DNA from: Bradyrhizobium sp. WD16
Lineage (GTDB): Bacteria > Pseudomonadota > Alphaproteobacteria > Rhizobiales > Xanthobacteraceae
Assembly: GCF_024181725.1 (NCBI RefSeq)
Contig: NZ_CP028908.1
Coordinates: forward strand, 2,480,001-2,544,000
DNA: 64,000 bases
Direction: 5' to 3'
Part shown: piece by piece, positions 53,554-62,114 of the stretch
Position numbering within the stretch: the stretch's first letter is position 1
Layout: the number at the start of each line of letters is the position of its first letter
Made by a program: the position numbers and the translations under genes
Notes under the pieces: generated by a model
Database searches by the model: none
Told to the model about the DNA's origin: nothing
Seen by the model: the letters and a program-made list of their open reading frames with translations, nothing else

Positions 53554-54266
53554 GCCTCGCGTTCGATGCCGATGTCGCCCTGCCCGAGGCTGCCGATCTC
53601 CATCGACGCCTCGCCGATGCATCGCCGGCGGAGGTGATCGCCACGGCGCTGGCGACCGTCGGACGCGACCGGCTCGCGGTAGTGTCGTCCTTCGGCACCG
53701 AATCCGCGGTGCTGCTCAAGATCGTCGCCGATGTCGACCCGGCCATCCCAGTGGTGTTTCTCGATACCGGCTGGCTGTTTCAGGAGACCCTCGATTATCG
53801 CGACACCCTGACGAGGCGGCTCGGGCTGCGCGACGTCCGCACCGTATCGCCGGATTCGGAACGCCTCGCGGCAACGGATCCGGAGCGCGATCTCTGGTAT
53901 TCCGACGCAGATGCCTGCTGCCGTATCCGCAAGGTCGAGCCGCTGGCGCGGGCGCTCGCGCCGTTCGCCGGATGGATCAACGGGCGCAAGCGCTTCCAGG
54001 GCGGCGCGCGGGCCGCGATCCCGGTGGTCGAGGCCGATGGCGCCCGACTGAAATTCAACCCGCTCGCCGCGGTCAGCGCCGACGAACTCGCCGCCATCTT
54101 CAAGCTTGCCGATCTGCCGCCGCATCCGCTCGCCGCTTCCGGCTTCGCGTCGGTCGGCTGCATGCCCTGCACCAGCCGTGCCCAGCCCGGCGAGGATGCC
54201 CGCACCGGACGTTGGCGCGGCCGCGGCAAGACGGAATGCGGTATCCACACGATCGCGACATCGTAG
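53550..54266 (+). CDS. cysH: phosphoadenylyl/adenylyl-sulfate reductase CysH
   Basis: 238 aa from GTG 53550. The PP-loop is SSFGTESAVLLK (residues 46-57), and VFLDTGWLFQETLDYRD is the family signature. Cysteine motifs DACCRIRKVEP and GCMPCTSR plus ECGIH give the CC...CxxC set that binds a [4Fe-4S] cluster, as in APS-type assimilatory reductases. Because an APS kinase is also encoded (cysNC), either APS or PAPS could be the substrate. It yields sulfite for CysI. Confidence 0.94.
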   Translation: MSLAFDADVALPEAADLHRRLADASPAEVIATALATVGRDRLAVVSSFGTESAVLLKIVADVDPAIPVVFLDTGWLFQETLDYRDTLTRRLGLRDVRTVSPDSERLAATDPERDLWYSDADACCRIRKVEPLARALAPFAGWINGRKRFQGGARAAIPVVEADGARLKFNPLAAVSADELAAIFKLADLPPHPLAASGFASVGCMPCTSRAQPGEDARTGRWRGRGKTECGIHTIATS

Positions 54267-54386
54267 CATCTTGATCTGCGATCCCAGCCAAGAATGAAAT
54301 CCGGTTTCGTTGACTCGAAAGGGTCGATCCCGGACCTTCCCTGCGAGTTGCGGCGATAACGCGTCGCCCCGCACGAGGAGATAGCC

Positions 54387-55379
54387 ATGTTGTTCCGCAC
54401 CGCCGCCTTCGCCGCCCTCGCCATGATGTGGGGTCAGGTGGCTCTCGCCGCCGACATCACCTTGTTGAACGTGTCCTATGATCCGACCCGCGAGTTCTAC
54501 GCGGAGTTCAACCAGGCCTTCGCCGCGAGCTACCAGAAGGAGACCGGCAAGAGCGTCGAGGTGAAGCAGTCCCACGCTGGTTCCGGCGCGCAGGCGCGGG
54601 CGGTGATCGGCGGTCTGCAGGCGGACGTGGTGACGCTGGCGCTGGCCTATGACGTCGACGCCATCGCCGAGCGCGGGCTGATCGATGCCAAGTGGCAGCA
54701 GCGCCTGCCGCAGAACGCCGCGCCCTATACCTCGACCATCGTCTTCCTGGTGCGCAAGGGGAACCCGAAGGGCATCAAGGACTGGGACGATCTCATCAAG
54801 CCGGGCGTCAGCGTGATCACGCCCAACCCGAAGACATCGGGCGGCGCGCGCTGGAATTATCTCGCCGCCTGGGCCTACGCCGCGAAGAAATACGGCAGCG
54901 AGGACAAGGTTCGCGACTATCTGAAGGCGCTGTTCAAGAATGTGCCGGTGCTGGATACCGGCGCGCGGGGCGCGACCGTCACTTTCGTCGAGCGCGGCAC
55001 CGGCGACGTGCTGCTGGCCTGGGAGAACGAGGCCTACCTGGCGCTGAAGGAATTCGGTCCGGAGAAATTCCAGATCGTGGTGCCCTCGTTGTCCATCCTG
55101 GCGGAGCCCCCGGTCGCGGTGGTCGACAAGGTGGTGGACAAGAAGGGCACGCGCGACGTTGCCGAGGCCTATCTCAAATATCTCTACAGCAAGGGCGGTC
55201 AGGAGCTCGCCGCCAAGCATTTCTACCGGCCGCGCGATCCGGAGGTTGCCGCAAAACACGCCGATTCCTTCGCCAAGGTCGAATTGATCACCATCGACGG
55301 TGCCTTCGGCGGCTGGTCCAAGGCCCAGAAGGTCCATTTCGGCGACGGCGGCACCTTCGACCAGATCTACCAGAACTGA
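54387..55379 (+). CDS. sulfate-binding protein (second copy)
   Basis: 330 aa periplasmic protein, signal [19 protein letters not shown], mature start [14 protein letters not shown]. Binding segments are [35 protein letters not shown] and [18 protein letters not shown], parallel to those of the copy at 45705-46736. RBS GAGGAG precedes ATG 54387. It is 35 bases upstream of cysA. The two copies may differ in affinity or ligand (sulfate versus thiosulfate); the sequence does not say which. Confidence 0.92.
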   Translation: MLFRTAAFAALAMMWGQVALAADITLLNVSYDPTREFYAEFNQAFAASYQKETGKSVEVKQSHAGSGAQARAVIGGLQADVVTLALAYDVDAIAERGLIDAKWQQRLPQNAAPYTSTIVFLVRKGNPKGIKDWDDLIKPGVSVITPNPKTSGGARWNYLAAWAYAAKKYGSEDKVRDYLKALFKNVPVLDTGARGATVTFVERGTGDVLLAWENEAYLALKEFGPEKFQIVVPSLSILAEPPVAVVDKVVDKKGTRDVAEAYLKYLYSKGGQELAAKHFYRPRDPEVAAKHADSFAKVELITIDGAFGGWSKAQKVHFGDGGTFDQIYQN

Positions 55380-55414
55380 CGGCGCAGCCGCCGCAGCCAG
55401 AGGATACCAGCGAC

Positions 55415-56458
55415 GTGACCATCGAAGTCCGCGACCTCGTCAAGACCTTCGGCACCTTCCGGGCGCTCGACCATGTGGACCTCACCGTCGATAGCGGTGA
55501 GCTGCTTGCGCTGCTCGGGCCATCGGGCTCGGGCAAGACCTCGCTGTTGCGGATCATCGCCGGATTGGACTGGCCGGACTCCGGCAGTGTCATCTTCGAC
55601 GGCGAGGACGCGCTGTCGCGCGGCGCCGGCGAACGCAACGTGGGCTTCGTCTTTCAGCACTACGCCTTGTTCCGGCACATGAGTGTGTTCGAGAATGTCG
55701 CTTTCGGCCTGCGGGTGCAGCCGCGTGCTTTGCGCAAGAGCGAGGACGAGATTCGTCGCCGGGTCAAGGAACTGCTCGAGCTGGTGCAGCTCGACTGGCT
55801 TGCCGACCGCTATCCCAACCAGTTGTCCGGCGGCCAGCGCCAGCGCATCGCGCTGGCCCGGGCTCTGGCGATCGAGCCGCGGATCCTCCTGCTCGACGAG
55901 CCGTTCGGCGCGCTGGATGCCAAGGTGCGCAAGGAGCTGCGGCGCTGGCTGCGTCAGCTTCACGACGAGATTCATGTCACCTCGATCTTCGTCACCCACG
56001 ACCAGGAGGAGGCTCTCGAGGTCGCCAACCGCGTCGTCGTCATGGATCGGGGCCGCATCGAGCAGATCGGTTCGCCTGCGGAGGTCTACGACCATCCGGC
56101 CACGGCCTTCGTCCATGGTTTCATCGGCGAATCCATCGTGCTGCCGGTCGAGGTCGTCGAGGGCAAGGTCCGTCTCGGCGATCGCATTCTCGGCATCTCG
56201 CCCGACGGCGCCGAGGCGGGGCCGTCCCGCCTGTTCATCCGCCGGCACGACGTCGTCCTCGGAGCGCCGGAGAACAGCACCTTGCAGGGGGCGGTGAAGC
56301 GGGTGCGGGCCTTCGGGCCCACCCAGCGCGCCGATATCGCACTGGCCGCCGACAAGGGCGAGACCGTGATCGAGATCGACGCCCCCCGCGACCGTTCGCT
56401 GCGGCCGGGCGACATCGTCGGGCTGGCACCGCAGCGCTATCGGATTTTCGCCGCTTAA
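55415..56458 (+). CDS. cysA: sulfate/thiosulfate ABC transporter ATP-binding protein CysA
   Basis: 347 aa from GTG 55415 (RBS AGAGGA at 55400); the frame is open further left but that is the shadow of the binding-protein gene. Walker A is GPSGSGKTS, the signature [15 protein letters not shown], Walker [13 protein letters not shown], and the switch [12 protein letters not shown]-terminal TOBE-like domain follows (residues 235-347). It powers CysTW, which is encoded on the other side of the cys region, so the transporter genes are split. Confidence 0.94.
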   Translation: MTIEVRDLVKTFGTFRALDHVDLTVDSGELLALLGPSGSGKTSLLRIIAGLDWPDSGSVIFDGEDALSRGAGERNVGFVFQHYALFRHMSVFENVAFGLRVQPRALRKSEDEIRRRVKELLELVQLDWLADRYPNQLSGGQRQRIALARALAIEPRILLLDEPFGALDAKVRKELRRWLRQLHDEIHVTSIFVTHDQEEALEVANRVVVMDRGRIEQIGSPAEVYDHPATAFVHGFIGESIVLPVEVVEGKVRLGDRILGISPDGAEAGPSRLFIRRHDVVLGAPENSTLQGAVKRVRAFGPTQRADIALAADKGETVIEIDAPRDRSLRPGDIVGLAPQRYRIFAA

Positions 56459-56585
56459 GACCCTGTTTTTCGAACTTCGTGGCGAGGGTGGAATTCCGCC
56501 CGGCGTTCACCTTTCAGCCACGGTTCCCGTGCAACAACCCCCGACGACATGATTTGGCGGTCCGTGGGGCTGCAGGGGAAACGGG

Positions 56586-57140
56586 ATGCGGATTGCCATC
56601 ACGCCGGTCTTGAGCGCGCTGATGTTGAGTGCCGGGGCACTGGCGCTCGGTGGATGTGCTGCCGAACGCGAATTGCCGCCGGAGCAACCAGCCTTCTATC
56701 TCAGCATGGCCCATGGCGGCGCCAAGCTCGACGCGCCGGTCGCCGCCTCGATGATCTCGGGCTATCGCCAGAACAACGGCCTCGGCGCAGTCGAGATCGA
56801 TCCCGTTCTGATGCAGGTGGCTCAAGCCCAGTCGCAGGCCATGGCGAGCCGCAACAAGCTCGACCACAACGTCACCGGAACGCTCGGCCAGAGAATCAAG
56901 ACGGCCGGTTACGATGCCAAGATCGCCGTCGAGAACGTGTCGGCGGGCTACCACACGCTGGCCGAGGCCTTCTCGGGCTGGCGCGATTCGCCGCCTCACC
57001 GCGCCAATATGCTCCACAACGGTGTCACAAAAATGGGCATCGCCGCCAGCTATGCGCCAAACACCAAATACAAGGTGTTCTGGACGCTCATTCTGGCGGC
57101 ACCCGACACCCGCGAGCCGCTTGCTGCCGCGGACCGATGA
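56586..57140 (+). CDS. CAP-domain (SCP/PR1-like) lipoprotein
   Basis: 184 aa. Lipoprotein signal with lipobox LGGC near residue 24 (ALMLSAGALALGGCAAE). The CAP domain has INxxR-like ISGYRQNNGLGAVEIDP, NKLDHNVTG, and VSAGYHTLAEAFSGWRDSPPHRANML with the conserved His and Glu region. It is anchored in the periplasm or outer membrane; bacterial CAP proteins are poorly characterised. It stands alone between cysA and the patatin gene. Confidence 0.87.
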   Translation: MRIAITPVLSALMLSAGALALGGCAAERELPPEQPAFYLSMAHGGAKLDAPVAASMISGYRQNNGLGAVEIDPVLMQVAQAQSQAMASRNKLDHNVTGTLGQRIKTAGYDAKIAVENVSAGYHTLAEAFSGWRDSPPHRANMLHNGVTKMGIAASYAPNTKYKVFWTLILAAPDTREPLAAADR

Positions 57141-57201
57141 CGACATGGTGAGCTGACATCCCCGCGCGCCTTGCGTATTTCTTCCAGGCTTTTTGCTCGC
57201 C

Positions 57202-58368
57202 ATGAATTCGACCGCGACTTCCCCTCCAGCCCTTCCGCTCAAGTCTCAGCCCGTTCTGGTGTTGCAGGGCGGCGGTGCGCTCGGCTCGTACCAGGCCGGT
57301 GCCTATGCGGCGCTGAGCCGTCATGATTTTGAGCCGGAATGGGTCGCCGGCATATCCATCGGCGCCATCAATGCTGCGATCATCGCCGGCAATCCGCGCG
57401 AGGCGCGCGCGAGCCGCCTGCGCGAATTCTGGGACCAGGTGTCGTCGCCGCTTCTCTGGCGGCCGCTGGTCGACGGCGACCATGCGCGTACCGCCTTCAA
57501 CGAGACCAGCGCCGCCCTGATCGCCGCCTTCGGCGTGCCGGGCTTCTTCACACCGCGCTTTCCGCCGGCGGCGCTTTGGCCGCCGGGCAGCACCCAGTCG
57601 CTCAGCTATTACGACACCGCGCCGTTGCGTCAGACCTTGCGGCGCCTCGTCGATTTCGATCTGATCAATTCCGGCGCCACGCGCCTCAGCGTCGGCGCGG
57701 TCAATGTGCGGACGGGCAACTTCGTGTATTTCGACAACGCCAAGCAGAGGATCGAGCCGGAGCACATCATGGCCTCGGGAGCGCTCCCGCCCGGTTTTCC
57801 GCCGATCGAGATCGACGGCGAGTTCTATTGGGACGGCGGCATCGCCAGCAATACGCCGCTCGATTATGTCCTGACGGAGGAAACCCTGCGCGATCTCCTG
57901 GTTTTCCAGGTCGATCTGTTCAGTGCGCGGGGGCGGTTGCCGACCACCCTGCTGGAGGCGAGCGAACGTGAGAAGGACATTCGCTATTCCAGCCGGACCC
58001 GCCTCAACACCGATATGAACCGAAAGGTGCACAATGCCCGCAAGGCGCTGCGCAGCCTGATCGCGAAGCTGCCCGACCATATGAAGTCCGATCCGGACGT
58101 AGTCTATCTCAACGAGGCGGCGCAGGAAAATGCCGTCACGGTGGTACACCTGATCTACAAGAGCAAGAATTTCGAGACCTCGTCGAAGGACTACGATTTT
58201 TCCCAGGTCGCCATGCAGGAGCACTGGGACGCCGGCGAAGCCGATGTCGACCTCTCCATGAGTCATCCGGAGTGGTTGCAGAAACCGCTCAACGGCGAGA
58301 CCATGGTGACTTACGATCTGACCCATTATGAAGCCACGCCCGGCGATCTCGACCGGCCTGGCAGTTGA
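57202..58368 (+). CDS. patatin-like phospholipase (with DUF3734)
   Basis: 388 aa from ATG 57202. The oxyanion loop is LQGGGALGSYQAG (residues 20-32), the nucleophile Ser is in AGISIGAINAAI (GxSxG, near residue 55), and the catalytic Asp in WDGGIASNTPLD (near 215). The C-terminal 120 residues match the DUF3734 extension found with poly-hydroxyalkanoate or lipid turnover proteins. The next gene is 3-hydroxybutyrate dehydrogenase, 16 bases away, suggesting a shared role in storage lipid or polymer turnover. Confidence 0.9.
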   Translation: MNSTATSPPALPLKSQPVLVLQGGGALGSYQAGAYAALSRHDFEPEWVAGISIGAINAAIIAGNPREARASRLREFWDQVSSPLLWRPLVDGDHARTAFNETSAALIAAFGVPGFFTPRFPPAALWPPGSTQSLSYYDTAPLRQTLRRLVDFDLINSGATRLSVGAVNVRTGNFVYFDNAKQRIEPEHIMASGALPPGFPPIEIDGEFYWDGGIASNTPLDYVLTEETLRDLLVFQVDLFSARGRLPTTLLEASEREKDIRYSSRTRLNTDMNRKVHNARKALRSLIAKLPDHMKSDPDVVYLNEAAQENAVTVVHLIYKSKNFETSSKDYDFSQVAMQEHWDAGEADVDLSMSHPEWLQKPLNGETMVTYDLTHYEATPGDLDRPGS

Positions 58369-58384
58369 AAGAAGGAGCGCGGCG

Positions 58385-59173
58385 ATGGCCAATCTGAAGG
58401 GCAAGACGGCGGCGGTGACGGGGTCGACAAGCGGCATCGGGCTTGGGATCGCGCGGGCTCTTGCCAAGGCAGGGGCCAACATCGTCATCAACGGCATGGG
58501 TGAAGCGGCGGCGATCGAAAAGGAGCGCTCCGGAATCGAGAGCGAGTTCGGCGTCAAATGCGTCTATTCGCCGGCCGACATGACCAAGCCCGCCGAGATC
58601 GCTGCCTTCGTCGCGCTCGGAGAGAGCAGCTTCGGTTCCATGGATATTCTCGTCAACAATGCCGGCATCCAGTTCGTCTCGCCGATCGAGGAGTTTCCGG
58701 TCGAGAAGTGGGACGCGATCATCGCGATCAACCTGTCGTCGGCGTTCCATGCCATCCGCGCCGCGGTGCCCGGCATGAAGAAGCGGCAATGGGGCCGGAT
58801 CATCAACACCGCATCGGCGCATTCGCTGGTGGCCTCGCCCTTCAAGTCCGCCTATGTGGCCGCCAAGCATGGCATCGCCGGGCTGACCAAGACCGTCGCG
58901 CTCGAGCTCGCTACGGACAAGATCACCTGCAACTGCATCAGCCCCGGCTATGTCTGGACGCCGCTGGTGGAGCGGCAGATCCCCGACACCATGAAGGCGC
59001 GCAACCTGACCCGGGATCAGGTCATCAACGACGTTCTGCTCGACGCACAGCCGACCAAGGAGTTCGTCACGATCGATCAGGTGGCGTCGCTGGCGCTCTA
59101 TCTCTGCGGCGATGAGGCGAGCCAGATCACCGGCGCCAATCTGTCGATCGACGGCGGCTGGACCGCCGAGTAA
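58385..59173 (+). CDS. 3-hydroxybutyrate dehydrogenase
   Basis: 262-aa short-chain dehydrogenase. The NAD-binding TGSTSGIGLGIA is at residues 12-23, the catalytic Ser in NTASAHSLVASPFKSAY, Tyr/Lys in SAYVAAKHG, and LSIDGGWTAE ends the protein. The pattern ISPGYVWTPLVERQIPD and the C-terminus match D-3-hydroxybutyrate dehydrogenases, which oxidise 3-hydroxybutyrate to acetoacetate during PHB use. RBS AAGGAG precedes ATG 58385. Confidence 0.9.
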   Translation: MANLKGKTAAVTGSTSGIGLGIARALAKAGANIVINGMGEAAAIEKERSGIESEFGVKCVYSPADMTKPAEIAAFVALGESSFGSMDILVNNAGIQFVSPIEEFPVEKWDAIIAINLSSAFHAIRAAVPGMKKRQWGRIINTASAHSLVASPFKSAYVAAKHGIAGLTKTVALELATDKITCNCISPGYVWTPLVERQIPDTMKARNLTRDQVINDVLLDAQPTKEFVTIDQVASLALYLCGDEASQITGANLSIDGGWTAE

Positions 59174-59204
59174 GGCGCCGGCATCCATCTTCCGAGCTGC
59201 GACG

Positions 59205-59250
59205 GAGCCTCGGTCCCGAGCGAATCGGGGCCGAGGCTCGCTCTCTCTTG
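59205..59250 (+). terminator. intrinsic terminator after 3-hydroxybutyrate dehydrogenase
   Basis: GAGCCTCGG at 59205-59213 pairs with CCGAGGCTC at 59231-59239, with further pairing of the inner CCCGA/TCGGG. A CTCTCTCTT tract follows. It ends the plus-strand patatin-dehydrogenase unit before the convergent amidase gene. Confidence 0.8.
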
Positions 59251-59378
59251 AAAGTGTGTTCCTGGCGCGGACTGGTGGATGCGTCGTTCGGGAATCACGA
59301 CGCGCGACGCGCGCCAGGCGCGGGTGTCGCCCGGCAAGGCGGCGGCGGGGAGCGGCCGCGTTGCTGGCCCGGGTCCGG

Positions 59379-60437
59379 TCATTTTGCCAGGAACTTGAAC
59401 GGCTCGGTCTCGACGAACTTGCCCGACACCTCGCCCGAATAGATCGGGCGGCTGCCGAGATCGAGCCGGCTCGGCTTCGAACCGGCGGAGAGCTTCAGCT
59501 TGTCGATGTCGATCCAGAAAATCGAAGGATTGTAGGCCGACTCGAAATAGTAGCGCTTGGCGTGGATGTCGGAGACGGACCGCCAGATTGTGGCGGCGAT
59601 GTTCGGCTTTCCGGGATTGGAGAGACCGAGCGGCACCGAGATGCTCCTGATCAGCGAGAAGGCGGTGGCGAGGGCGAGGCGCTCGTCCTTCTCCTTCGGC
59701 GCGGCATTGAGGCTCCAGCTCATGCGCACGAAGCGGTCGGAGGAGTTGATCGTTCCCGGCAGGAAGGAGAGCCCGTCGATGCTCTTCCAGTAGGTCGAGA
59801 TCGCCAACTGCTGGTCGAAGGTCGGCGAATTGGTCATCACGGTATATTTCGGGTCGTGGTGGATGACGAGCTTGCCGTTCAGATACTCGAAAATCGCGCT
59901 GTCGCCGGTGGCGTCGGCCAGCGAGAGGTGCCCGGCCGCCGCGCTGCCGTCGGGAAGTACCGGAGCGACGACCGCGAAGGGCTCCTTGGCGAGGGCATCG
60001 ACGGCCTCGGCGACCGTTGCGAAGTTGTCGAGCGCATATTGCGTCCAGGCGCCGACCGAGATCAGCGGCTTGCCCGAGGCCTTCGCGTCGCCATAGTCGG
60101 ATCCGGCCAGATAGAGCGTGTTGGCGACGAGGCCGGCGTCGTTCATGCCCTCGACGGTCGCGACGTTGTAGAACGATGCGATCACCGAGCCGTGCCTCGA
60201 CGTCCAGGTGATGGAGCCCTCGCCGAGGCCGCCGTCACGCTTCATCCCTTGCGGGAATGCCCACAGATCGGTTTTCGGGTCCTCCATCCAGTCCATCGTG
60301 CGGCCGACGATGAAGCCGTCGGTCCCCGTCTTGTAGATGAAGCGGGTGCAGGCTTCGGTCTCGAAGCTCGTCAGCGAGATCGCGATGCAGGCGATCGCGC
60401 CGAGATGGTGAATGTTCTTCACGGGATGGTTCTCCAT
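59379..60437 (-). CDS. exported choloylglycine hydrolase/penicillin V acylase-family (Ntn) amidase
   Basis: 352 aa from ATG 60437 (another ATG at 60446). The signal peptide ends at ETEA and the mature enzyme would begin with Cys (CTRFIYKTGTDGFIVGRTMDW), the N-terminal nucleophile of the family. GMNDAGLVANTLYLAGSDYGD and TVMTNSPTFDQQL carry further conserved residues. It hydrolyses linear amides in the periplasm; N-acyl homoserine lactones, bile-type conjugates and penicillin V are substrates known for relatives, but the substrate here is unknown. Confidence 0.85.
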   Translation of the reverse strand: MENHPVKNIHHLGAIACIAISLTSFETEACTRFIYKTGTDGFIVGRTMDWMEDPKTDLWAFPQGMKRDGGLGEGSITWTSRHGSVIASFYNVATVEGMNDAGLVANTLYLAGSDYGDAKASGKPLISVGAWTQYALDNFATVAEAVDALAKEPFAVVAPVLPDGSAAAGHLSLADATGDSAIFEYLNGKLVIHHDPKYTVMTNSPTFDQQLAISTYWKSIDGLSFLPGTINSSDRFVRMSWSLNAAPKEKDERLALATAFSLIRSISVPLGLSNPGKPNIAATIWRSVSDIHAKRYYFESAYNPSIFWIDIDKLKLSAGSKPSRLDLGSRPIYSGEVSGKFVETEPFKFLAK

Positions 60438-60491
60438 TGGAGTCAATCAGGGGATCGTCTGGAATGCGCAGTGCGCTCCGCTCAGCCGGGG

Positions 60492-61898
60492 CTAGAATTT
60501 TCCGAACGCGAGCACGTGCAGCCCGAGCCGCCGGCGGGTGATCCAGAACAGCAGCGCGGTCTCGAAGATCAGCGAGGCCGAGGTGGCCGCCGCGGCGCCG
60601 TGGCCGCCGAACCGCGGCACCAGCAGCAGGCACAGCACCACGTTCATGGCGAACGCCAGCGCGTAGGCCAGCGCGCAGATATGCTGGTGGCCGAGCATGT
60701 TGAGCAGGCGTTCGACCGGCCCGATCGCAGCCCGGCCGACGAGGCCGACGGCGGCAACGAACATGATGCCGTAGCCGTCGGTGAACTGCGGTCCGAACAG
60801 CCACAGCAGCGGCTTGCCGATGGCGAGAAGGGCCAGCGTCGCGGCCAGCGACGGCCAGAAGGTCCACTTGATCGCCTCGGCCACATAGGCGGAAAGCCGC
60901 GCCCTGTCGCCGGCGGCGTGATATTCGGTGAAGCGATGGGCGGTGGTCGCCGACATCGCGTAGTGAATGAACGAGACCAGCGCCAGCGTCTTCACCACCG
61001 CGAAATAGACCCCGACCTCGTCCGACGAGCGGAATTGCTGCAGCATCAACACGTCGGTGTAGGACAGCAGCAGGTAGAAGCTCTCCACCAGCAGGATGGG
61101 CAGGGACACCTTGAGCCAGCCGCGCAGATCGTAGGCCTTGGGGCCGGTTTCGACGGCGCTGCCGAGCCGGCGGTTGAGCACGACCATCTGGCCGATCATG
61201 GCGATCCAGACCGCGGCCGCGCTCGCCAGCATCGCTTCGGTGGCATCGAGCGGGAGGCCGACGATGAAGGCGACCGCGGTGAGGCTGATGATCAGCCCCT
61301 GACGCACCACGAATTGCGGCATCAGCCCGAGGCGCATCCAGTCGTGCGAGCGGGCGAGCCCGTCCTGAACGTTGGCGACGACGAACGCCGGCAGCGTCAG
61401 GCAGCCAAGATAGAGCGGCGTGACTTCGGCCGGGTCGAGCCAGGGCGTGGCGAGCCGGACAGCGCCGGCCAGCAGCAGCGCCAGCGCGCCGGAGACCGCA
61501 AATGTCAGCCAGCGACTGCCGGCGAGAAAACCGCGCAGCAGCGCCAGGCGCTGACCCGCGCGATATTCGGGAATGATCTTCTGGGCGGACACGGCAATGC
61601 CGAAATCCATCATGCTGCCGAGCAGCAGCACCCAGGTCCAGACATAGACATAGACGCCGTAGTCGCTGCTGCCCATCCAGCGCGCCAGCAGCACCTGCGA
61701 GACGTAGGCGAGGCCGGCGCTGAAGACGCGAATGACGAAGATCGTGCCGGCGAGGCGCCGGGTGATCGCCGCTTCCTCGGTGCCGCCGGACAGCCGCGCG
61801 CGCAGACGCGCCAGCAGGCCCGTCGGGGGCAGGGGGTCGGGGCGGCTTTCGATCACGGCCACGCTGTCGCTCCGCCGCCCGGGTGGCGGCGCGCGCAT
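60492..61898 (-). CDS. polysaccharide (O-antigen-type) flippase, Wzx/MATE-like
   Basis: 468 aa from ATG 61898. It is a polytopic protein with 12-14 helices, starting at about residue 48 (AGTIFVIRVFSAGLAYVSQVLLARWMGSS-type opening, which is typical of PST/Wzx exporters) and followed by GVYVYVWTWVLLLGSMMDFG. It should translocate lipid-linked glycans across the inner membrane. No glycan biosynthesis genes flank it, so the substrate is unknown. The N-terminal 45 residues are Pro/Arg-rich and cytoplasmic. Confidence 0.85.
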   Translation of the reverse strand: MRAPPPGRRSDSVAVIESRPDPLPPTGLLARLRARLSGGTEEAAITRRLAGTIFVIRVFSAGLAYVSQVLLARWMGSSDYGVYVYVWTWVLLLGSMMDFGIAVSAQKIIPEYRAGQRLALLRGFLAGSRWLTFAVSGALALLLAGAVRLATPWLDPAEVTPLYLGCLTLPAFVVANVQDGLARSHDWMRLGLMPQFVVRQGLIISLTAVAFIVGLPLDATEAMLASAAAVWIAMIGQMVVLNRRLGSAVETGPKAYDLRGWLKVSLPILLVESFYLLLSYTDVLMLQQFRSSDEVGVYFAVVKTLALVSFIHYAMSATTAHRFTEYHAAGDRARLSAYVAEAIKWTFWPSLAATLALLAIGKPLLWLFGPQFTDGYGIMFVAAVGLVGRAAIGPVERLLNMLGHQHICALAYALAFAMNVVLCLLLVPRFGGHGAAAATSASLIFETALLFWITRRRLGLHVLAFGKF

Positions 61899-61947
61899 GG
61901 ATAGCAACGGAGCGTTAAGATTCGGTTCGGTGGAGGGTGCCGGGTCT

Positions 61948-62103
61948 TCAACCGGAAAAGCCTCCGCCCCCGAAAAAGGCCTGCTCCTCGACAGTGGTGG
62001 TGCGGCCGAGCGCATCGAACAGTGCGACGCTGTCCGTCTGATCGGCCGCGCTCTCCGAATGCACCAGGGGCATGTAGAGGAAGCAGCGAAGGTCGGCCGC
62101 CAT
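61948..62103 (-). pseudogene. DUF924 remnant
   Basis: The sequence MAADLRCFLYMPLVHSES followed by ADQTDSVALFDALG is the strongly conserved middle of DUF924 proteins. TTTVEEQAFFGGGGFSG, directly attached, is the C-terminal end of the family. The roughly 30 residues normally between them (with the RFGRFPHRN motif) are missing, and so is the whole N-terminal half, which is replaced by the end of the acyl-CoA ligase gene. The remaining 51 codons are probably not functional. Confidence 0.65.
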
Positions 62104-62114
62104 GCGAGGGTTGC

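Noticed and set aside
59112-61904. 930-aa open frame on the plus strand
   Set aside because: It runs antisense through the amidase and flippase genes, is full of His/Gln/Arg/Asp low-complexity sequence and has no domain; the minus-strand genes are clearly real.
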